DNA from: Rhynochetos jubatus
Taxonomy: Eukaryota; Chordata; Aves; Eurypygiformes; Rhynochetidae
Assembly: GCA_027574665.1 (NCBI GenBank)
Contig: CM050651.1
Location: 3,721,501 to 3,785,500 of the forward strand
Direction of reading: 5' to 3'
DNA length: 64,000 nucleotides
Both the position numbers and the translations under genes were made by a program. Below are positions 33,784 to 46,702 of the stretch, piece after piece. The notes beneath the pieces were generated by a model. The model was not told the DNA's origin and ran no database searches. It saw nothing but the letters and a program-made list of their open reading frames with translations. Every line of letters starts with the position of its first letter. Within the stretch, counting starts at the first letter, position 1.

Positions 33784-36587
33784 GTAATGCGTACTTAAGT
33801 TCATACAGCAACACCTTTTGGGGCATGGGGAAAAGGGGCACAGCCTTTATTAGTCTTCTGCATTTCAAATAGTAGGTGATGTGATCCACACTTCTATGAA
33901 TGTCTTTTTTGCTCAGTAAGCTTTCAACTTTTTTGTGAACGAGTTGTTGCCTTTTCAGTTGTGTTGCTAAAGGAACAGAACTAAATTTGCTTGCAAAGAT
34001 AAGCTTTTTCTTTTGTGGCTTCATGATAATATTCTAAATGTATCTGTCAAGTTTTTTAAGTGTCTTCACAGCTTTTCTTCCGTTCAGTGTAATGCCACAC
34101 ACCTCAGATAGTACATTCTTCTGTCACTGGAGTAGTTAGTCTTTGTCGACAATTCTTTTTTTTGTCAGACCACCTGGTAGTTAATATATTGGCCAGATTT
34201 TAACAGTAATTGCAAGTGGCATCTCTATCTGGTTTTAGAGTTGCTTGACATAAGTCACTGTTGAGTCAATAGGGAAGGTATGTTACTTATCAGAGGTGTA
34301 ATCCATGAAATCCTGAAAGTAAATGTAATTTGTCAACGCATCTACAATTGCTATTTCCTTTCCAGTGGTATATTTCCTTGTTTCTCAACATTCTGTAATT
34401 TTTATTCCTAACATCAGCAGACACACTCATATATGTTTTAATGTAACAGTTTTCTGATCAATCTTTCTAGTTTTTTTATTATATGATTCTCTTAAGCTGC
34501 ACTATTGAACTTGTCACCCACAGTTGCCGTATAGTTCCAAGGAGTAAATTTTCTTTTCTTTGCCTGGTTTGGTGTTATCTTACTGCCCTGATACAAAGCT
34601 TCAGAACACATTATTACCACATATTCCTATCAGGTATCAAAAATAACTGTCCTTAATTTTGTATGGAAGCTCCTAAATAACCTAGGAAAGTACTGTTTGG
34701 GGGTGGGAAGGGAATAGTTGTAATCACAGTTCTTCCTGTACTCCTGTCTTCAGAAGTTGAAACAGCACTTAATTCTAGCTTGAACAAGGCTTGGAAAGAA
34801 TTTGGCTAAGTAATTGAAAAATCCGAGGAAATATTGCAGTTCCTTTATGATTTCTACTGTAGGAATTTATGTAACAACTTTCATTTTTGGTGCATTTGGC
34901 ACCATGTCATCTTCACTTATTAGAAAACCAACATAATCTAGTTTAATTTGCAGCTGGTTTATTGAATGAAAAAAAATATCTTCTGATATTTCTACAATCT
35001 GTCAGATTTTCAGCAAGGTAATACCATCCATTAACCAAGTACTGTCCTCCATCTGTAGTTAGATTCTCTTTATATATTATACTGAAAATGTCTACTTCTT
35101 GTTGTGGTTTTTGAATTATTGCTCATTGCACCATGGGATATGATTAGACAATGTTCTGTCCATGAGTTGGTTTCTTTGAACTCTTGCTGTTGTAATACTT
35201 ACTATTGTTGATGCCACTTCCAAAAGCAAAGTGTTTTCCTGAGAAATCATTTACCATATATACTCTTTATTTTCACAGTAAACCAGATCTCTGAGAACCA
35301 TAACATTTTAATAGATGATGCAGGATCTTATTACTGGGTTCTGTCACGTTTCTGAAGTGTGCAAAATGAAACAAGAGAAAAGTTGTACAGAGAAAATGAG
35401 CAGTGATAACAAAAGTCACATGCTTTAAAAAAAAAAAGTTACGGATGTCAGTAATATCAGTGCTGGTTTCCATAGAAACTAATCTTGAGCTGAGACTTCA
35501 TTGATAATGACAAGCTGTGACTGATGCTGATGAAAATATGCTTGATGACTTCTAAAAATAGTCTTAATCTATCTTAAGTATAATATAAACAAGGTAAACT
35601 ATAAGAAAGAGAACACGGAATGAAAATAGTAATTTAGAATTAATCTTGTAATATTGTTTCAAAATATTTTTAATTCCTAACATACAAATACCTAGAATCA
35701 ACCGCATACAATAATTAACATGAAAATGTTTCCCTCTGGCATTCTTTTCAATCATCAAATGTTTATTTTGCAATTTGAATGACACCAATTCAGAAATACT
35801 TTTAGCAGCACATTATAATTTTTTCCAGATTTAAAATATGTGATGAAAACACTAATTGATTTTTTTAAAATAGACAAAAGAAGCCAAAAGTAGATAAACT
35901 ACGGCATACAGCTACATGTACGTCCAGGTCAGGACAGAAGGAAATGATGCAATAATTTACTCAAACTGGGAAATAAATACTCTCTGTAAAAGTGACGCTC
36001 ATGGATTTAATGGCATTGTTGCTCTCACTGTTTGATTAAGTCTTGCATGAATTTATTATCTGCTTTTGTATCCATAACCAAAATCATATTCTTTACTGAG
36101 AGCTAAAAAAATAATTTTTCCTTCAAACTGATTTTTCAGATTGCTTTTTTTTTTAACCTCAGAAATATAATTTTAGTTGGCACTGAAATAGAAATTAGCT
36201 GGAATAACTAGTAGCTGGGTCAGAGAAGAAGCCTTACTTTATCCCAGACATTTGAGTAGCCTTATGATAATGATATTTGCCTCCAGCATGGGATATTCTG
36301 TGCTTCCATCTGTTAAATTTGATCTTTTGTATAGTATGTGGGAGCCAGAGCTACTAATCTATTTTGGACTTCCTGTACTGGCACAGTAGCTTCTTTTCCA
36401 GTTCAGAACTTTATTCTTTCCAAAACGCTTATCCAGAATTCTTTTCCTAGTAAGAATATATTGTTGAAAATATTTCCATCTAGCAATTCATAACTTGAAA
36501 CAAATGTAAGTCTTTCCTATGGCAAATTTCAAAATAATAATTAAAAAATTCATATAGCATCTTCTGGTACTTCTCTGCTTTCCACAG
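33784..36587 (+). other. Intron, with a possible extra exon at 36402-36449
   Basis: The 48-nt stretch at 36402-36449 has a good acceptor (gtagcttcttttccag) and donor (CCTA|gtaaga) and is open in all three frames, so it could be a phase-neutral cassette exon between the exons at 33751 and 36588. Nothing else is recognised. Confidence 0.35.
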
Positions 36588-36619
36588 AATGTATTTCGTC
36601 TACAAAAACTTTAATGAAG
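36588..36619 (+). CDS. Exon 8 of unrecognised gene
   Basis: The acceptor is ggtacttctctgctttccacag and the donor is GAAG|gtatat. It is 32 nt, phase 2 to phase 1, and encodes MYFVYKNFNE, with the junction Gly shared with the next exon. An alternative phase 1 to 0 reading is open but would not fit the exon at 37886. Confidence 0.58.
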
Positions 36620-37885
36620 GTATATCGTGCTTTAATGCAACAAACATCTTGTTGGTAGATCATGAGATTAATTTACTGCTATTGATCATTCTGCATTGGT
36701 AAATGCCATATACTTAGTAAACAGTTTGGGGAAGGTAAATAGCCAGCTGTGTTCTGCATTTTTCTTTGTGTGTTCATGATACTCAGCTCCTGATATGTTC
36801 AGTGATACCTGTTGTATAGTAAGTTGTCTTGTCCATATTTATTATTGTGTGCAATATTTTACTCCATAGCAGATCTCTAGTTTATATTTGTTAAATCAGA
36901 TTGTTGACATGAAAGAGATAGAATTGTATGCAGAGATAAGTACTATATACATTATCAGCTCTGGAGGATCAATTTTGAGTAGTCTTTTCATAGTATACAA
37001 ATTTCAACATATTGCCATCTTTATATCTCATGTTAATTTGACATTTAATGTTAGCTGCCTGTCATACTAACAATAAGCCATCTGAACCAACAGGCATGAA
37101 TACCAATTACTGAAATAATTGGAGCTCATCCTCAAATCGCCTTCTTCCTAGTTAAAGTAGACACATGTCATGAAACAGGAAATATCAATCTTTCAGACTC
37201 ATATACTTGCATATACTCTCTCTAAATCCAGGTGCTTGCAGCATGGACTTGGGCAGGGAGCACATGAAAAACAAAAAACTGAAAAATTAAAACCAACCAA
37301 ACAAAAAAACAATCCCAAAACCAAAGGACCCACAGACAAACAAATCCAATCCCAAACATAAAAGCCAAACAAAAAACACCCACACCCATGGTTGTTAAAC
37401 TCACTTTTTTTGTAAGAAAAATTAACAAAACCAGTCTAATATAAATAACTTTGTGTTGCTCAATTTAGTATCTCTGTTACCTCTGCTAGGTTTTGCAATC
37501 AAGCAAAATTTCTCATTTATACTAGGTTTTGGACATGGTTTCTAAGTTTCAAGTTGCATACTGTTGTCACATACACACATATAATTTCATTTGCATGTAT
37601 TCATTTAAATAGTCCTTCAAAAGCCAACTTTCCCCTGTAACACTGCAGTTAGCACTGGGGAAAGTGTGCAGCCCTTTTGTAGAATTAATTTTTGACATGC
37701 TGGGATCTGATTATGTTAAAGAGCAAGAAATGTTTTCAGCTACTGAATTAGGAGAGCTTAGATTGTGGCCTGTGCAGTCTTAAATGTGCAAATGAAAGAA
37801 AGGCAGAGACAGATTTCTGTAGCGCAAATTTGCTTTAACAATGCTTTATCACAAAGGATCCTGTGTATCGTTCTTACTTGTTTAG
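36620..37885 (+). other. Intron with A/C-rich tract
   Basis: The A/C-rich tract at 37261-37388 is the only notable content. Confidence 0.5.
37261..37388 (+). repeat. A/C-rich low-complexity tract
   Basis: CCAACCAAAC- and CCCAAAACC-type sequence, nearly free of G and T on the plus strand. Confidence 0.75.
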
Positions 37886-37994
37886 GAAGTTCAAATAGAA
37901 GAATAAAAGGCGAACAGATTACTTTGCAGTTTTACCAACTAACTAAGGTTCCTTTAGGAAGGTTTATTACTGTGGTAAATGCACACTGGCTGAA
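37886..37994 (+). CDS. Exon 9 of unrecognised gene
   Basis: The acceptor is gttcttacttgtttag and the donor is CTGAA|gtaagt. It is 109 nt, phase 1 to phase 2, with 35 full codons. The peptide includes RIKGEQITLQFYQLTKVPLG and RFITVVNAHWL. Alternating hydrophobic residues suggest beta strands of a folded domain, which is inference. It is one of the clearest exons in the chain. Confidence 0.82.
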
Positions 37995-38325
37995 GTAAGT
38001 TGTGTACTTACTGTTATTTATAGTAGAATAACTAGTTAGACACCCAAGAGAAAAAAAATTCCGCTATTGATATATTAAGCACCCTCTTCTCATGTTATAC
38101 TGTTATGTAAATCTTGTGGTTATTTACTCTTATTATCTGTAGATGTATGGAAAAGATGTGAAAAGAAAAGATCACCTTTGTATTGCTCTAGAAGTACCTC
38201 TTGAGCCCTTTCCCTGTGCATTTTGTTTCTGTGGAATGTGGTCTCACGTTAAGTGCACTCTTTCCTTATGTACCACAGTAGAATTTGGCTGAAGCTCCCT
38301 CTGCTTTTTTCTTTTTTTTTCTTAG
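37995..38325 (+). other. Short intron
   Basis: 331 bp between two strong exons. It starts GTAAGT and ends in a long pyrimidine tract followed by TTAG. Nothing else is seen. Confidence 0.6.
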
Positions 38326-38377
38326 AAAAATTAAAGCTAGGAATTTGCAGCTCTACTGTTTAGGAACTTTTATTCCT
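38326..38377 (+). CDS. Exon 10 of unrecognised gene
   Basis: The acceptor is a near-perfect pyrimidine tract (tgcttttttcttttttttcttag), and the donor is TCCT|gtaagt. It is 52 nt, phase 2 to phase 0, the only open phase, and encodes KIKARNLQLYCLGTFIP with a junction Lys. It meets the phase 0 start of the exon at 44135. Confidence 0.78.
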
Positions 38378-41300
38378 GTAAGTGCAAGGCACAAATGACA
38401 CCAGATAATGACATCCAAGACTACCTAGTTTCCTTGTGTTCCCAAATTTTGAAGACAGCTTGTAAAAGACACTGGCTCATCCAGAAAAAGAAGAAGGAGG
38501 AATTTATAGCAAAGCGTGAGAAAATACCCTTTATATTTACAGGAATGGAAACTTTCTGGCTGCTTTCCAGCTACTGTAATCTGGACTTCTACAAACCAAC
38601 TTAATTTGAAGTAGAGAAACACTTGTATATTTGATTAGATGCTAAGAGGAAGTCAATGGTTTTTTTTTTCAGGGCCTAATATATTTCATGTTATGTGTCC
38701 AATTTATTATACTAAAACATGAAAATATAGCACAGGAAGCTTATTTGTCATGAGCGCCAAATCACTTTACAGAAGCAGGATGACTTTGTTGGCTGAGGTA
38801 GTAGACATAGAATTAATTGAGGGGGGAAGTGCAATGTCACGTATGTGTGGACTATTAATAAAAATGTTTCCTGGGTTACAGTGACTCTTTGGTGATTTGT
38901 TCGTTTTCTCCTCTTCTAGAAGAGGACACAGTTCTTCCCTGGGACTGCCTGTGAGAGAGCATGCTGGTGACAGTCGGTCTCCAGAGACTTGTCGGGCTTT
39001 TTTTGTCTAAAATCTGAGTGGAATTTTTGGTAGTGTTTTGTGGTAGCTCTGGGCCTTCATAAGCATAAAGGCTACTACATCATTTTCTGACCTCTTCAGG
39101 ATGGAATCAGCATCAATTAACCTTTATGCTTTTTATTTTTTTTAATGTAAAAATATTTTAACAAATATTTTCAAGGAGGATTGTTCCATTCATCCGAATA
39201 AGCAGCAGTTCGTTGAATATTCTTCTGAAACCTAAGCCTCCAGAGAGATCACACTAAGAGCAGACAATGGAAAGCAAGCTATCTTCTTCCCCCTTCCTGA
39301 ATACCTTGTTATTTGTGTCTCAGTCCTGATCTGGATGCTTTATTTAATTCTTGACCTTTTTTTAATCATCTTTGTCTATTTTTGGTGGGTTGGTCATGTT
39401 CTCATTATCTTGAATATGCCTAAGATTTATTCATTCAGATATTTCTCATCTACCAAGTACATTGGTCTCATAACAGAACTAAATAGTAGATTGAGGATGA
39501 ATGAAATGTATTTAATTGCTATTAATCTGTATCGCCCTGTAGCAAAATTAGCCTGACAAAGCCCAATACTCTGAGGTCAGTCCGAAGACTTGTACATGAC
39601 AGTGTTTGTTGATTTCTCATGCTTGGTTAAAATCTGTTTCTAGTATCTGAAATAATACTGTTTATTTTAAAGTAATTTTATTCTGAATTTTAATGTTGCT
39701 ATTTTTCCTTCATTTCATTTTGAGGGCAAGTATCATCAGAAAAGTTGGCTTTGCACATGAGATTTGAAGCACAGATAAACTATTTGAATTAGCTGTGATC
39801 ACACAGGTCATAGTAGAGGAAGGACCTGAACCTAAGATCTTTGAAACAGCTGGCCATGACAAATAGTGCCAGATCATTTATTCCTAGTTTTGTACTTTTA
39901 TGACCAACCCTGAAGAGATAAGTGATCACTTCAGCTTACTTTTATTTGTGGACATAAATTCAATCTTTTAAAAGTATTTGCTTTAAGTATATAGTTTTTT
40001 TGATATAAAGAATATCAACATGGAATGACTGAATTTGGGTTGTTATTGTTTATGCAGTATTGTAGAGTTTCACAGTTTTCAAGGTGGTTGAGTAGTTTTA
40101 GTTTTCAGTATAGAAATTTAAAAATCATTATTCTCTTAGAAATGAGTATATGTTATAACATTGTAGGTCATCTGTTACTGAGACTGTCAAAATAGAACTG
40201 ATATTGCATCTACTTGTGTTTATATTCCAAAAATTATTAGGATTATCTGTTTTTCACCCATTACTGTGCTTTCTAAATGTTGTTAAGAATCACCATTTCT
40301 TTAACTTGTCTGTAACAGAAATCCATTTTTCTAAACCAAATGCTCAGTGCTCTAGAGATACGCATGCCTATCTATGTTTGTGATTAGCTTCAATAAGGTC
40401 AGTGAATTCATAAATTAAAAATCAGCATTTCTGTTTGCAGAATCAGGATCCCGTTATTTCAAGGCATCCTGCAGATACTTTGATAGTTGTATGTGTGCAG
40501 AGGAGATGAAGTGACCTTGTTCCACAGCAGATCTGTACAAGTGCTCCAATCTGAATGTATTTTACATTATGCTTTCCATCTTCTTAGCATAACCAATAAT
40601 TATTAGTTATGATAAAAGAAAATACTGTGCATGACTAGTTGCTAATGACAACTGAATGTCACAAATGACATTCACTTTTCTAACAATGCAGGCAGGCTGA
40701 AGTAGAAAAATAAATGTTACATGAAGTCTCATAAACCTGGTCTGCTGAAGAAAATATTCTTTTTCCTTTTTTTTTTTCTATTCTGAACTTAAGCTTCTGA
40801 CCATTTCATACCTATATGAAAATTTCATACCTATAGGAAAATGCTAACCTGTAGCAGTAGATTATTTTGCAGTACTGCTTATAGTAAAGACTTTCCTCAG
40901 ATTTTATGATGACTGGTACACTTGGAAAAAATTTTCTGCAGAATCAGCAGGACACTTGATAAATATTTTAGGTTTTTCGTTTTGGCTTATTTCCCATCAG
41001 TAAATTGATAGTCCTTTGGCCTGCAAAGTAAATGACCTCTTAAGAAAAAAGATTTTATGCTTCTTATTTGACTAAGATTTGACCCACAGGGTCTACTTCT
41101 CTAAAGTAAAATTAGCTCCTCGAATGTTTAATCCTGAAAACAATTCATCTAGAGTGGAAAAAAACTGCCGGTGGTAATATGACAAAAGCAAATAATGCTA
41201 ATGAAAAAGCCTCATTCTGCACAGGTGTCTGAAGAAAATATGACTGAGAATTTTTTTATACTATTTGGTAACACAGTGATTTTTAAATAGTTGCTTTTTT

Positions 41301-44134
41301 TTTTTTTCCTCTGTGGGAAAAACTTGTAAATTGCTAGAACAGTAAATTATTTATCCAATTGTATGAACTTTTATCAGGGTTTTTTTCTGGTGATTCTGAA
41401 ATTATAATCTAATTATAATCTAATTCTTGGTAATTGTTTCAAAAAATGTCAATTTATGGCAGATAGGTGAATATTCTTATTTAACGATCTGTAGTAGGAT
41501 TTTGGACTACAGGAACTCTTACCCAAGAGTCTGCTATTGTTAATAAGGTGCTGAATTTCACAGTACCTTTCTTCCTCCTTATGCTTCTGGAATCACTGCT
41601 CACCTGACTCTGTAACAGCAAAGAATGCAGGTTAGGGAAGATGCTGCATTCTTTAAGTAATTGAACATATTTAGTGGGCTGCAGGTGGGACACCATGCAG
41701 GTCTGGTTGGTTTCACTAGGACTCATAACAATTGTTCAAAAGTTCTTTTGCTGTTAACTATTGACTCAGTGTATCTGTTTCAGGACAGATATACCTTTTA
41801 CTTGTCTTTGAATTTACCAGCTTTGAAATATTTAGGAATAATAGCACATGTAAGAATGACATGCAGTGCTGACAGGAAGGTCTTATGTGGGAAGAGGATG
41901 GTTTTTCTTGTGATTCAAGTAAGGTTTTAGCTTTGCTTCTGGAAATGATTACTATCCTTCTGCTAACTTTAAGTTTGGGTGTGTATCCAAATGAGGGATG
42001 AGTCTTAGAGAAGTTCTACTGTGTGTAGGATGTTAACTGAGTTTGCGTTTGCAAGAGGAAACTTCGTGCTTGGTGCTAACATGAGGGGTGGAGAAAACAA
42101 AACCAAAAAAACTATGACCAAACACACAGTAAGTCAAGAAGAATCTAACAGCATGGATGAATAACAGTTAGGGTGCAACCCAAGCATGACAGTTAAGTAA
42201 TTTGGGTCAGAGAAATGTCTTCACCTCGATGCAAGATGGGTTCCAGACTGAGTACTACCATCTCTTACAATATTAATGAAGTCCTACAAAATACGATCCT
42301 TGGACTGAGATCAAGAAAGGTTAGGGCTGAATTTTTATTTAGGACTGACTTTCTTGAAAGCTAAGTTGAACTAAGGTTAGTTCTTGATTCAAAGAAGTTG
42401 CTGGAAATTGGTTATGTGTCTGGGTGTCTGCTGTTACCAGGCTAGACCTAGACAGCCAAACTCGAACTCAAACATTACTTTTATAGCTAGATTTAGAAAG
42501 AGAATTTTAGGCAGATTTTAAGATTTGATGCTACTTGTAGTCTCCACAGTACATTTGGGAGAAGGAATAGTTCACCAAGCTAAAGCTAACTTGGTTCAGT
42601 GTTTATGTCTGCATCCAGGAGGGATTCACTTTGACAAAGAAAGCAAAATCCAGGTCTAGGCATGGCAGGAATTTTTTGCATTGGGATTAAAAGGTGTAAA
42701 GAGTTAGCATAGCTTTATTCACTTTTCTGTCTATCCCTTTTCTAAACTGAACTCTTGAGGAAGAACTTAAGACTTGCCATTAGTCCTTGTAGGAGCTGCT
42801 GCTGAATTTAGCGGTGCTGAATCCTGAGGCTGGCAACAGACTTCTATCTTCCCTGGCTTAATCTTGGGGTTTTTTTTTAAGTTAACTTCTATCTTAAATG
42901 TGATAAGTTTTGTCACATAAGTAACACTAAGCTTTTTTTTTTTTCTTCATGTTGAGGTAAGGCACTGAATTAAAAATATTTTTACTTTCTACAATATGAA
43001 TTGTGTAAGGTTTCTAGCCTAACAAAAATTTGAAAGAATAGCTGTGGCACAAATTTCTCTGCCAAGAGTAACTTAACTGTCATGTTCTGTACTACAATTT
43101 TGTGATTATTTTTCATATTATAAAAAGAAATGAATCTCTTTGGATGACAATGTCTTTCAAACTGAACGTTTTAACAGGCTTAAAATATGCAAGAAGAATG
43201 TCTTTAAAGATTTTCTTTGCATAATTCATATTCATTATTCTACAGCAAATGTTTCTTTCAAGGGAAAAAAGGGCTTATGGAGAGTATGTTTAGAAATTGT
43301 GACTAAGTCTAACAAATTTAAATATAGATGTGACCAAATGTGCTCTCAAACTTCAGGAACTTCTGAATGTGAAATGGATTAAATTGCTGGCATGTTCTCG
43401 TACCCGTTGAACTACTACATAGCTGTCTAAATCTTGGATTTCTTTTTTCTCAAACCCAAAAATCTCTTTTGTAGTGAAAGATTGGTTTTGCAGCTTCAAG
43501 TGGACCCTGAAAATGGACCAATTTCTTGCTCTGTGCAGAAAAGCTTATATTTAATGTGAATTGTTTTACCTTCTCTTTATAACATTTTTGTTCTTTAAAA
43601 CTTGGTTTTTTACGGTATTTTTACATCATGCTAGAAATGCACTCTTTTCCATATATTTCCACATCTCTAATGACTTATCCTTCACTTCAAAATTCTATAG
43701 AAAAGCCTTTTTATTTTTACAGCATTTTCATAAAATCTTATGTTTTTAAAGATCTCAGAATGGAGTCCTGTACTGGTTGGGAGTCTAAAGTGGAATAGCA
43801 GCTAGCAAACTCCTGGCTTATGCTGTAAATACATGTGTGTTTTATTTTTCTTTCTTTACTAAATATTTTACTTCTGAGAATACAAACTCATTTGTTCATT
43901 TTAATAGATTTTGAAGAATCATATTGGTCAAAACAATAAAAACAATCCTGAAATGTTAAAAACAACTACTGTTATGTTTTAAGATGGTTCATTCTGACTA
44001 GGCTCATTTCAGCACTTCTCTAGCTGAGCATGGATACGAGGGTGAAAGAGTATCTCCCCTTGAAAACGAGCCTTTTTTAATATGTTTTTTTCATAACTTT
44101 ACTGATTTCTCTGTTGGTGGATTGTTTTAAACAG
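38378..44134 (+). other. Intron with small tandem duplications
   Basis: Contains a 19-bp tandem pair at about 40803-40840 (ATTTCATACCTATANGAAA) and a 12-bp pair near 41398-41425. I see no transposon, RNA gene or supported exon in these 5.8 kb. Confidence 0.45.
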
Positions 44135-44246
44135 AATCAGCGTACTATGAAATTGCACTACAGTGTTGTATCAGAAACACAAAAATTATACTCTACTGCT
44201 GAAAGCAAGAAAAGGCTGGAGGAAGCTGAGAAGCCTCAAATTCAAG
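44135..44246 (+). CDS. Exon 11 of unrecognised gene
   Basis: The acceptor is ggtggattgttttaaacag and the donor is TTCAAG|gtagga. It is 112 nt, phase 0 to phase 1; the other two phases contain stops. It encodes NQRTMKLHYSVVSETQKLYS followed by a charged stretch, TAESKKRLEEAEKPQIQ. The second half is highly charged and could be helical or coiled. No family is recognised. Confidence 0.85.
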
Positions 44247-44557
44247 GTAGGATTTTCTGTGTAACATGGAATATCCCCACTATCGAGAGTTCATATGTAC
44301 CCCAAATCTATATAAAGATAAATGAAAACTAATTTGGCGATTTAACTCTGTCCAAGTATCAATGAACCTCTCACCCTTTTTTCAGACATGTCTTGGCAAG
44401 TTCTTGGTATTCATTTATAGGTACAGCAGTAACGCAGATCAACAAAGCCACTAACTCGGGAATATGTGATAATGGAGTTATGTTTTTCTTATTCAAAGGG
44501 AGGGTATGAAGTTTATAATTAGTGTTTAAGTGGGAATATTTTTGTTGTGTGATTTAG
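44247..44557 (+). other. Short intron
   Basis: 311 bp between two phase-matched exons. Nothing else is seen. Confidence 0.6.
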
Positions 44558-44596
44558 GACAGAAAGCCTATGCACCCATCAACTATGGCAATATAA
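44558..44596 (+). CDS. Exon 12 of unrecognised gene
   Basis: The acceptor is tttttgttgtgtgatttag and the donor is ATATAA|gtaagt. It is 39 nt, phase 1 to phase 1, and encodes QKAYAPINYGNI with a junction Gly. Acceptor and donor are both good and the phase fits the exon at 44135. The next firm exon at 45638 needs phase 2, so one exon in between is missing or only weakly visible. Confidence 0.7.
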   Translation, partial: DRKPMHPSTMAI

Positions 44597-45036
44597 GTAA
44601 GTTCATAGATAAGTGTTTGGAAAGTCAAAATCATTTTGCCTGTTGGTATTTTTTATTTTTTGTAACTCTGTGCAGCACATGCCACATTAAGTAACAGGTT
44701 AATATATAAACTAAGCTTTTTCTAATGACTTCTCATCTCAAAATTTAACGTTTAATTGAAATGAAAGTTTGATAATAAAATTAATAATACTTTAGTGCCC
44801 TAGATATTTTCCTGTATGAGTCTTAGACTATACTGAATACTTTGCTTAATTATCAGAAGCATTTTTTAATAGATTAGGTACATAATGGTAAATGTAATTT
44901 AATATTCTTCTTTACTGCTGGCTCAGTGAAGTAAGTTTTCAGAACTTAGGAGCATTTTATTTGACTGAGTAATGCTTGTTCCTAAATAGATCCTGTCACA
45001 CTTGAGTGTACTCTATTTTTTGGTGTGAATTATCAG

Positions 45037-45112
45037 AAAAGCAGAATCTGAAATGTCTTGAAAACCATGAGCTACTGGAGAAAAAAAAAGGGAACTTCTT
45101 TTTCTATTCATG
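45037..45112 (+). CDS. Weak candidate exon bridging 44596 and 45638
   Basis: After the acceptor ttttttggtgtgaattatcag there is an open phase 1 frame (KQNLKCLENHELLEKKKGN) that would leave in phase 2 at TCATG|gtttat, exactly the phases required. The donor is poor, and a run of nine A makes the frame sensitive to sequencing error. It is listed because it is the only candidate I found with the right phases. Confidence 0.28.
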
Positions 45113-45342
45113 GTTTATCCTCATCAAAGATCTTATCAACAGAATCAGATGCCTCTGGGTTTCATAATCCATTTATGTGCATTTTGGCCTTACATAGTAT
45201 GAAACTGTGTGCTATAGGCCTGGGGAAAATAGAGTTTTATTGGATTTCAAAAAATGAAGAGATTTTGTAATGGTATAATTATATGCAAGTATATAGATAC
45301 ATAAGAATATAAAAATATAGTGTGCTACTTTGGGAATATGCA

Positions 45343-45409
45343 GTTTCACATACATAGGTGTTTAGCACAGATAAGGTGTTTAGTTTCACATAAGTAGGTG
45401 TTTAGCACA
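45343..45409 (+). repeat. Two-copy tandem duplication, 40-bp period
   Basis: GTTTCACATANNTAGGTGTTTAGCACA occurs at 45343-45369 and again at 45383-45409 with two mismatches. This is a local duplication without coding context. Confidence 0.8.
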
Positions 45410-45637
45410 TTCATAGCAGTCACATTGTAACAAATACTAATTATATTTCTTTACCTTACAATAGCATACATATTTAAAAGATCTTTTAAGCTTCCAAAAT
45501 AGGAAATAGAATACTTATAAAGTGGAGAAGTGAAATAATACCTGCCTGTTAGACAAGCAACCTTATTTTGGGTTTCTTTTTTATTTGTATTATTTATTTA
45601 TTGTTCTATATTCTTTTGCATTGAAAATTCATCCCAG

Positions 45638-45674
45638 TTTGCAGTGTCAAGCTGTTTTTCTTCTAAGATACAAC
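45638..45674 (+). CDS. Exon 13 of unrecognised gene
   Basis: The acceptor is cattgaaaattcatcccag and the donor is ACAAC|gtaagt (consensus). It is 37 nt, phase 2 to phase 0, encoding LQCQAVFLLRYN. An alternative acceptor 7 bases downstream would give a 30-nt phase 0 exon in the same reading frame. It joins the phase 0 start of the exon at 46641. Confidence 0.6.
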
Positions 45675-46640
45675 GTAAGTTTTGGTGGTATGGGGGGTTA
45701 TTATTTAAAAAAATCAACTAAAATTGAAACTTGCCTGGTAAATTCTGTGCTGCCTTGAAGCAATGGCTAGAGAGACATAAAGGAATGCAGTGGTTGGCTG
45801 TGAAATCACAACTTAATTAAAAATTCAGTTGATACAGAAAAAAGAAAATAATCTTTTTATTTATCTAATCTCATAAACATTTTGAATCTGCCTACTATTT
45901 GCCAAAGGGAATAAAACCAAAACAGGACTCTGCCCTCCCCACTGTACCAAAGTCTGCAGATCAGTTTTCAAAGTTGCTATTAAAAGCAGAAAAATAAATC
46001 CGAGAGGCTAAACAGGTTAAATGGATCCCAGATCAATAGGCACTCCACCCAACCACAACTTGGGATGGATTTTCTATCATGGTCTTTGCCTGTTGCCATT
46101 TGGTCAGAAGCACAGTGTATGCCTTTAAGTCTCCCTAATCACAGGTAACCTGTTATCCTTGCCCACTTAGAAACCCCTGTTCCTAATATTACTAGTTTCA
46201 TAAAACTTTCTCACATGGTTTTCATGTAGGTCAGGTACCAACTGATGTTCACATCACTATTAAAATGTTGTTAGATTAGAGTAAGGCATGTGGTTGGCTG
46301 CTGATTGCTGATGGGTTGGTTGAGGTTGTCCCCCAAGGATTTTTTAAGGACTTTCATTAAAACTGCAAACAATAGGAAAGTAGAAAGAATTCTGGTTTTG
46401 TACTTCCTACCATAAAGCATTTAGCTGCTTTTATAGTGGAAAAACAAATGTTGAGGTGATAGGAATATCAATTGTGAGCCAGGCAGTAAAATTATCAGTG
46501 CAGAGCCTTGCTGCCTCTTGCTCTACTACTAGCAGCAAAAGCTCTGTAGTTGGCTTCATGAATTTGAATAAACCATGAATTTGCATATGGACTCTTTTTT
46601 TAATGCTGAAAGAAAAAAACACGTTAACTAATCTTTACAG
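45675..46640 (+). other. Intron, nothing recognised
   Basis: About 1 kb. I see no repeat family or other feature. Confidence 0.5.
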
Positions 46641-46702
46641 CCTCTGACAGAAAAAGGAAGACCTCAAAGCTTTCATAGATATCATGTGGACATATGGAAC
46701 AA
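46641..46702 (+). CDS. Exon 14 of unrecognised gene
   Basis: The acceptor is gttaactaatctttacag and the donor is GGAACAA|gtgagt. It is 62 nt, open only in phase 0, leaving in phase 2. It encodes PLTEKGRPQSFHRYHVDIWN. The dense aromatic and His content differs from chance frames in the window. The outgoing AA plus A of the exon at 59464 gives Lys. Confidence 0.76.

Noticed and set aside
34378-34406. 29-nt frame after tttcctttccag
   Set aside because: Weak donor (gtaatt), and it breaks the otherwise consistent phase chain.
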